Of a DNA stretch of 10,884 bases, positions 6,632-10,884 are shown in pieces. The position numbers and the translations under genes were made by a program. How positions within the stretch are numbered: position 1 is the first letter of the stretch; each line of letters begins with the position of its first letter. The notes beneath the pieces are model-generated. The model made no database searches. It was given only the letters and a program-made list of their open reading frames with translations, and was not told where the DNA came from. Source of the DNA: an uncultured Opitutia bacterium (GTDB lineage Bacteria > Verrucomicrobiota > Verrucomicrobiia > Opitutales > UBA953); assembly GCA_903921665.1 (NCBI GenBank), contig CAIXQT010000076.1, positions 1 through 10,884 of the forward strand, written 5' to 3'.

Positions 6632-7528
6632 GGCCGCAGCCTTGCTGCCGGCGCTGTTCAGGAGGTGCGTCATGAAGCGCTTCATGGCCGGCGTCAGGAC
6701 GCGGCCCTTGCGGTGCAGGATGGCCAGCGGCCGGGCCACGCGGCGGTCGCGCAGGCGGAGCATGACCAGCGTGCCTTGCTCGACTTCCTGGCGGATGGTG
6801 CCTTCAGGGACGAGCGCCACGCCGGCGTCGACTTCCACCGCGCGTTTGAGCGTCTCGATGTTGTCGAACTCCATGGAGGGCTCGAGCTCGATGCGCTGCT
6901 CACGGAAGAACTGGTCCAACGCCTTGCGGGTCGGGATGTCCTGGTCGAAGCCGATGAACTTGCCCCCCTGCAGGTCGGCGAGGTCGATCTCCTTCTTCGC
7001 CGCGAGCTTGTGCTTCGGCGAGCAGATGGCGACGAGCTGGTCTTCCATCAGGGGGATGATCTCGACTTGGCGGGTCTTCTGCGGGAAGGCGACGAGGCCG
7101 AAGTCCACGGCGTTGGAGATGACGTCGTCGTAGACGAGGTTCGAGCGGCGGTATTCGACGCGCACGTTGACGTGCGGGAACTCCTGCATGAAAGACTTCA
7201 CGTGGGGCGGCAGCTCATGGAGGCCGATCGACACGATGGTCGAGATGTGGACGGTGCCGCTGACGACCTTGCGCATCTCCTGCATCTCGCTGCCGACCTG
7301 CTCGTAGCGGTTGAGGATGTCCTTGGCGGCCTCATAGAGGCTGCGCCCTTCGCGCGTCAGCCGGAACTGCTTCTGGCTGCGGTCGACGATCAGGACGTTG
7401 AAATGCTTTTCCATCGAACGCAGCTGCTGGCTGACGGCCGACTGGGTGATGGCGTTGAGCTTGGCCGCCTTGGAGAAGCTTTCGTTGTCCACCAGGTCGC
7501 GGAAGATCTTCAGGTTCTCGATATGCAT
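6629..7528 (-). CDS. LysR-family transcriptional regulator
   Basis: This 299-aa regulator has an N-terminal winged helix-turn-helix (residues about 1-60; SFSKAAKLNAITQSAVSQQL is the recognition region) and a long dimerisation helix. Its periplasmic-binding-like effector domain spans about residues 90-290, with VDFGLVAFP, DQLVAICSPKH and GVALVPEG in the usual places. Closest by feel are CysL/CbbR/OxyR-like members, but the ligand cannot be read from sequence. I prefer the ATG at 7528 (MHIENLKIF, the standard family start) over an in-frame ATG at 7546, which adds MGSFIP and would put a LysR-box-like repeat directly against the start codon. Neither has a Shine-Dalgarno. Family members usually repress themselves and control a divergent gene; the divergent gene here is the YggS-type gene at 7671. 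Confidence 0.93.
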   Translation of the reverse strand: MHIENLKIFRDLVDNESFSKAAKLNAITQSAVSQQLRSMEKHFNVLIVDRSQKQFRLTREGRSLYEAAKDILNRYEQVGSEMQEMRKVVSGTVHISTIVSIGLHELPPHVKSFMQEFPHVNVRVEYRRSNLVYDDVISNAVDFGLVAFPQKTRQVEIIPLMEDQLVAICSPKHKLAAKKEIDLADLQGGKFIGFDQDIPTRKALDQFFREQRIELEPSMEFDNIETLKRAVEVDAGVALVPEGTIRQEVEQGTLVMLRLRDRRVARPLAILHRKGRVLTPAMKRFMTHLLNSAGSKAAA

Positions 7529-7670
7529 GGGAATGAAAGACCCCATGATTAATGAATCTAATGGGACATGGCTTCAAGTGTAGAGATGCTAATCCTGAGT
7601 CCCGGCTCCTGGGCGGCCTAGGGAGCCCGACTGGTTGACTCCCCGCCCGTTCTCCCTCCCTCTGGTTCAA
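7529..7670. promoter_or_regulatory. Divergent intergenic region between the LysR gene and yggS
   Basis: This 142-nt spacer holds a LysR-box-like element at 7548-7562 and a possible GC-rich stem-loop with arms GGCTCC (7604-7609) and GGAGCC (7622-7627), not followed by a T run. TGCTAATCC at 7588-7596 resembles an extended -10 for the plus strand, but no good -35 accompanies it. The last 30 nt before 7671 are pyrimidine-rich, with no Shine-Dalgarno. Confidence 0.5.
7548..7562. promoter_or_regulatory. Candidate LysR box, ATTA-N7-TAAT
   Basis: Arms ATTA (7548-7551) and TAAT (7559-7562) are exact reverse complements, and the element fits the T-N11-A pattern of LysR-type binding sites. It begins 20 nt upstream of the chosen LysR start, where autorepression would act. 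The arms are only four AT pairs, so the match could be chance. Confidence 0.4.
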
Positions 7671-8369
7671 ATGGTCTCCTCCGACCAGTTTAAGGCCCAT
7701 TGCGAGGGGGTGCTGGCCCGCATCCAGGCCGCCTGTGCCCGGGCAGGCCGCGATCCGGCTTCCGTCCGCCTCCTACCGGTGACCAAGACCCACCCGGTCG
7801 AGGCCGCTTTGCTTGCTTATGGCTTCGGGCTGCGGGCCGTCGGCGAGAACCGCGTCCAGGAAGCCGCCCAGAAGCGCCCCCTGGCCCCGGCTGACCTCCG
7901 CTGGGAGCTGATCGGTCACCTTCAATCCAACAAGGCCAAGCAGGCGCTGCAGGCTTTCGATGTCATCCAGAGCGTGGACTCGCCGGAGCTGGCTAGCCGC
8001 CTCGGCCGACTGGCCGGCGAGATGGGGCTGCGCCGCGAGGTGCTGCTTCAGGTCAACTCCGGCGACGACCCCGCCAAGTTCGGTTGCGACCTGGCCGACG
8101 CGCCCCGACTGCTCGAGGCCGCTCTGGCTCACCCGGCTTTGTCCGTGAAGGGGCTGATGGCCATCGCACCGCTTTCCGATGACCCGGCGGTGGCTGATCG
8201 TACCTTCGCCGAGCTTCGCCTTTGCCGCGACTCCTTGGCCGCCCGCTTCGGCGTGGCCCTGCCGGAATTATCCATGGGGATGAGCGGAGACCTTGAATCC
8301 GCCGTCGCCGCAGGTTCTACTTGTGTCCGTGTCGGCTCCGCTTTGTTCGGTAGCCGCCCCTCCGCATGA
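7671..8369 (+). CDS. yggS: YggS/PROSC-type PLP-binding homeostasis protein
   Basis: This 232-aa cytoplasmic protein matches the usual family length of about 230. It binds pyridoxal 5'-phosphate in an alanine-racemase-like barrel but has no established enzymatic reaction; in E. coli and humans loss disturbs vitamin B6 and amino-acid balance. The PLP lysine is K39 in LLPVTKTHP. Other signatures are AVGENRVQEA (57-66), WELIGHLQSNKAKQ, VDSPELASRL and the phosphate-binding end LSMGMSGDLESAVAAGST followed by VRVGSALFGSR. I chose ATG 7671 because it gives the normal N-terminus; an in-frame TTG at 7635 would add 12 residues with no family counterpart. No Shine-Dalgarno is visible. Its stop overlaps the recN start (ATGA at 8366-8369), so recN translation probably depends on it. 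The divergent LysR gene could regulate both. Confidence 0.94.
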   Translation: MVSSDQFKAHCEGVLARIQAACARAGRDPASVRLLPVTKTHPVEAALLAYGFGLRAVGENRVQEAAQKRPLAPADLRWELIGHLQSNKAKQALQAFDVIQSVDSPELASRLGRLAGEMGLRREVLLQVNSGDDPAKFGCDLADAPRLLEAALAHPALSVKGLMAIAPLSDDPAVADRTFAELRLCRDSLAARFGVALPELSMGMSGDLESAVAAGSTCVRVGSALFGSRPSA

Positions 8370-10027
8370 TCCGCCGCCTTCAAATCCGCGACCTCGCCTT
8401 GATGGATCGCACCGAGCTCGCCCTAGGTTCGGGTTTCACGGTGGTCACGGGCGAGACCGGCGCCGGCAAGTCCGTGCTGCTTGGCGCGCTTTCGCTGCTC
8501 GCGGGCAATCGCGCCGCGAAGACGATCGTGCGCAAAGGCGCCGACGAATGCTCGGTCGAAGCCGAACTTGAGACCGACGGGGACAAGCGCTTCGACGAAG
8601 CGCTGAAGTCCCTCGACCTGCCGGCCTGCGATGACGGTCTGCTCATCCTGAAGCGTTCGGTCCATGCGACCAAGGCGGGACGTATCTCCATCAACGGGGG
8701 CTCGGCCACGCTCACGCAGCTCCAGCAGCTTGGTGAGCTATGGATCGATTTCCATGGACCGGGCGAACCGCAGAAGCTGATGCGCGCCGAGACCCAGCTG
8801 GAGATGCTCGACCTCCACGCGGGCCTCGCCTCCGCCCTCGCGACGTATCGTGCCGGCTGGCGCCAGCGCAACGAACTGCTCCGCGAGGCGGCCGAAGCCG
8901 CCACGGCCGAAAGGCTCTCCGAAGACGAAGAAGCGTTCCTGCGCTCCCAGCTCGAGAAACTGGATTCGCTCGACCTTTCCGAAGAGGCCATCGCCAAGCT
9001 CGAGCGCGACCACGCCCGCTCTTCCCGCGCCCAGGAACTGGCCGGCTTGCTCGGCCAGCTCGAAGCGGGCCTAGGCTCCGACGGTCTCGGCGAGGTGCTC
9101 CCGAAGCTCCTCAAGGCGGGTGATGACGTCGCCCGCATCGACGCCGCCGCCGAAGCCCTTCGCGACCGCCTGAATTCCCTCGCGGCCGAAGCGGAGGACA
9201 TCCGCGCGGATTTCGCGCGCCTAGGTCGCGGCCTCTCGGCCGATGAAGAGTCCGCCGCCGAGCTCGACGGGAAGATGAACCTCTGGCTGGAGTTCCGCCG
9301 TAAGTACGGACCCGGCGCCGAAGCCGTCCGCGAGAAGCGCGAGGCGCTCCGCCGTCGCCTGGCCTCGCAGGGTGATGTCGAAGCCCGCGTCGCGAAGCTG
9401 AAGGCCGAAGCGGCCAAGGTGGAGAAAGAACTCCGCAAGCAGGCCGAAGCCCTCCGCGTCGCCCGCACCAAGGCCGCTGACAAGCTCGCCGCCGCCGCCC
9501 GTAAGATGCTCGGATCGCTCGGTTTCAAGAAGGCCGATCTGCGCATCGAAGTGGCCGTCGCCGAACTCGGCCCCCATGGCGCCGACGCCGTCCGTTTCCT
9601 CTTCTGCCCGAACGCCGGCCAGGACCTCCTGCCGCTCGACCAGATCGCGTCCAGCGGCGAAGCCGCCCGCGTGATGCTCGCCTTGAAGACCGTCCTCGCC
9701 GCGGTGGATCGCACCCCTGTCCTGGTCTTCGACGAGGTCGATGCCAATGTCGGCGGTGAGATCGGCGCGCAGGTCGGTCGTGAGCTCGCGGCCCTCGGCA
9801 AAGGCCACCAGGTCTTCTGCGTGACGCACCTTCCGCAGGTCGCCGCGCTCGGCCACACCCACCTGGTCGTGACCAAGACGCAGGATGACAAGTCGACGAC
9901 GGTCGAGATCGCCCCGGTCCACGGTAAGCGCAAGGACCGTGAGTCCGAATTGGCCCGCATGCTTGGCGATCGCGCCAGCAAGGTCGCGCTCTCGCACGCC
10001 CGCGAGCTGCTCGACGGCGCGAAGTAA
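8366..10027 (+). CDS. recN: DNA repair protein RecN (SMC-like ATPase)
   Basis: The 553-aa length equals that of typical RecN. This cytoplasmic SMC-like ATPase acts early in recombinational repair of double-strand breaks. Walker A is GETGAGKS (29-36) and Walker B is VLVFDEVDANVGG (D456, E457), with CVTHLPQVAALG after it. The central region (about 150-370) is alanine/glutamate-rich coiled coil with the short hinge expected of RecN. Two motifs differ from the usual form: the ABC signature reads ASSGEAAR (428-435) rather than ASGGELSR, and the region after the first strand reads HGPGEPQ (130-136) where most RecN have HGQHxHQ. The start overlaps the yggS stop by 4 nt, with no separate Shine-Dalgarno, indicating coupling. 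No SOS box was evident nearby. It converges with the dehydrogenase gene across a 2-nt gap. Confidence 0.95.
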   Translation: MIRRLQIRDLALMDRTELALGSGFTVVTGETGAGKSVLLGALSLLAGNRAAKTIVRKGADECSVEAELETDGDKRFDEALKSLDLPACDDGLLILKRSVHATKAGRISINGGSATLTQLQQLGELWIDFHGPGEPQKLMRAETQLEMLDLHAGLASALATYRAGWRQRNELLREAAEAATAERLSEDEEAFLRSQLEKLDSLDLSEEAIAKLERDHARSSRAQELAGLLGQLEAGLGSDGLGEVLPKLLKAGDDVARIDAAAEALRDRLNSLAAEAEDIRADFARLGRGLSADEESAAELDGKMNLWLEFRRKYGPGAEAVREKREALRRRLASQGDVEARVAKLKAEAAKVEKELRKQAEALRVARTKAADKLAAAARKMLGSLGFKKADLRIEVAVAELGPHGADAVRFLFCPNAGQDLLPLDQIASSGEAARVMLALKTVLAAVDRTPVLVFDEVDANVGGEIGAQVGRELAALGKGHQVFCVTHLPQVAALGHTHLVVTKTQDDKSTTVEIAPVHGKRKDRESELARMLGDRASKVALSHARELLDGAK

Positions 10028-10029
10028 GT

Positions 10030-10848
10030 TCAGGCCTTCTTGACGAAGCGATCCAGGCGTAGGCGCTGGATCATGCGCAGGCCGATCGCCGCCGCCCACG
10101 GCTTGGGCAGGCGCGCCGAGAAGACGGCCAGGATCTTATGCTTCCAGCCGGTGACGACGATCGGCCGATGCGCCGCCATCCCGCGCACGGCTTCGTCGGC
10201 GCATTCGTCCGAGGTCTGCCCGCCGAGTCCGGTCGAGCTCGCGAAGCCGGCGGCCTTGGAGAAATTCGTCGAGACCGGTCCCGGGCAGATCGCCACGCAG
10301 CGGATGCCGTGACGTTTCGCTTCGGCATCGAGGGCGACGCTCCAGTCCAGCATGAAGGACTTCGTCGCGGCATACGTCGTCATCAACGGCGTCGGTTGGA
10401 AGCCCGCGAGCGAGGCGACGTTCGCCACCATGCCGCCGCGAGCTTTCAGTTCGTCCCAGAGGCGGCCGGTGAGTTCGACCGGCGCGCGCACGTTGACGTC
10501 GATCATCTTCAACGTGTGGCCGACGCCGGGCGCCGGAAACTCGCCGTAGGCGCCGAAGCCGCTGTTATTAATCAGTAGCATCCTGCCTTCTCGGGGCATT
10601 AGTTTCCGTAATTCGGAGACAACCGCCGCGATGTCAGTCGGTTGCGAGAGGTCGCAGGTAAGGTGAGTGAAGTTAAGGGAATTGGAAACCCCTTCCGGAA
10701 TCGTCCGGGAAAGGTTGAAGACCGCCGCTTTGGTCTCAGAATTACTGATACGCGAGAGTATCGCGCGTCCGATCCCGGAAGAAGCCCCTGATATGATGAC
10801 CACGGAAAAACTCCTGAAGAATTCATCGACGGTCTTGTTCTTTGACAT
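10030..10848 (-). CDS. Short-chain dehydrogenase/reductase (SDR), substrate unknown
   Basis: This 272-aa classical SDR has the Rossmann nucleotide motif GASSGIG (21-27), NNSG (94-97, in place of the common NNAG), the structural Asn (N119, DVNV), catalytic Ser146 (NVASLAG) and the YxxxK pair Y159/K163 (TYAATK), followed by ICPGPVSTNF. Catalysis is therefore expected to be intact. The C-terminus (from about 230) is basic and partly hydrophobic, KHKILAVFSARLPKPWAAAI, a tail seen in membrane-associated SDRs acting on lipid-like substrates; that is inference. The ATG at 10848 is the only good start, with a 16-residue lead-in before the first beta strand and no clear Shine-Dalgarno. Roughly the first 95 codons are much less GC-rich and use TTA, CTA, ATA, AGT and AGG codons that are rare elsewhere in the window. 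Confidence 0.93.
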   Translation of the reverse strand: MSKNKTVDEFFRSFSVVIISGASSGIGRAILSRISNSETKAAVFNLSRTIPEGVSNSLNFTHLTCDLSQPTDIAAVVSELRKLMPREGRMLLINNSGFGAYGEFPAPGVGHTLKMIDVNVRAPVELTGRLWDELKARGGMVANVASLAGFQPTPLMTTYAATKSFMLDWSVALDAEAKRHGIRCVAICPGPVSTNFSKAAGFASSTGLGGQTSDECADEAVRGMAAHRPIVVTGWKHKILAVFSARLPKPWAAAIGLRMIQRLRLDRFVKKA

Positions 10849-10884
10849 GGGCGCAGAGTCTCACGTCACCCCAAAAAACACAAC

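Noticed and set aside
6665..7552. 295-codon plus-strand frame opposite the LysR gene
   Set aside because: The LysR product on the minus strand is full length with all domains. The plus-strand translation is a repetitive D/L/V/H/E composition typical of an antisense shadow.
7604..7627. GGCTCC/GGAGCC stem-loop upstream of yggS considered as a riboswitch or terminator
   Set aside because: It is a single 6-bp stem with no T run, no second conserved helix and no known riboswitch core. I mention it only within the intergenic entry.
7635..7670. TTG start giving 12 extra residues on YggS
   Set aside because: The ATG at 7671 gives the normal family length and the PLP lysine at position 39. The extra residues have no counterpart and no ribosome site.
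8380..9981. 533-codon open frame antisense to recN
   Set aside because: It mirrors recN almost exactly, and its translation is serine/arginine/alanine-rich low complexity with no recognisable motif. This is the expected by-product of strong third-position GC bias.
1..10884. CRISPR arrays, tRNA/rRNA genes, insertion sequences, phage or defence genes
   Set aside because: I found no regularly spaced repeats, tRNA-like cloverleaf, transposase or integrase motifs, or terminal inverted repeats with target duplications by eye.

Overview
The window is a GC-rich (mid-60s percent by eye), densely coded bacterial chromosome segment with eight protein genes and no RNA gene, CRISPR array, transposase or integrase that I can see. 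Gene content (a fused Wzz/BY-kinase, a large two-domain SppA, a lipoprotein M48 protease, a RecN with unusual motifs) and the scarcity of Shine-Dalgarno sequences suggest a Gram-negative environmental bacterium. My best guess is Verrucomicrobiota (Opitutae-like), with only moderate confidence because no marker gene settles it.

Layout. (1) 1-2635, plus strand: the 3' part of a polysaccharide co-polymerase/tyrosine autokinase, then 10 nt later a lipoprotein M48 metalloprotease; together they look like the end of an exopolysaccharide/envelope operon. (2) 2639-4447, minus strand: SppA signal-peptide peptidase, converging on the M48 gene with a 3-nt gap. (3) 4448-4579: a divergent control region, relatively AT-rich in part, with two perfect inverted repeats and a TGACGTCA palindrome. 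(4) 4580-6628, plus strand: a 482-aa soluble protein of a well-conserved but functionally unassigned family, with a small multi-pass membrane protein 3 nt downstream. (5) 6629-7528, minus strand: a LysR-type regulator whose stop codon abuts that of the membrane protein inside a TGATCA palindrome. (6) 7529-7670: a divergent control region with a LysR-box-like element. (7) 7671-10027, plus strand: a YggS-type PLP-binding protein and RecN, joined by an ATGA overlap. (8) 10030-10848, minus strand: a short-chain dehydrogenase, converging on recN with a 2-nt gap and showing a sharp composition change in its N-terminal third.

How the genes relate. The first three genes share a cell-envelope theme (polymer export control, envelope proteolysis, signal-peptide degradation). 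YggS (PLP homeostasis) and RecN (double-strand break repair) are translationally coupled but have no known functional link. Most genes are conserved housekeeping functions. The parts least explained by known biology are the 4580-6628 gene pair with its structured leader, the altered RecN motifs, and the mosaic composition of the dehydrogenase gene. I see no clear evidence of a wholly new defence or mobile system.
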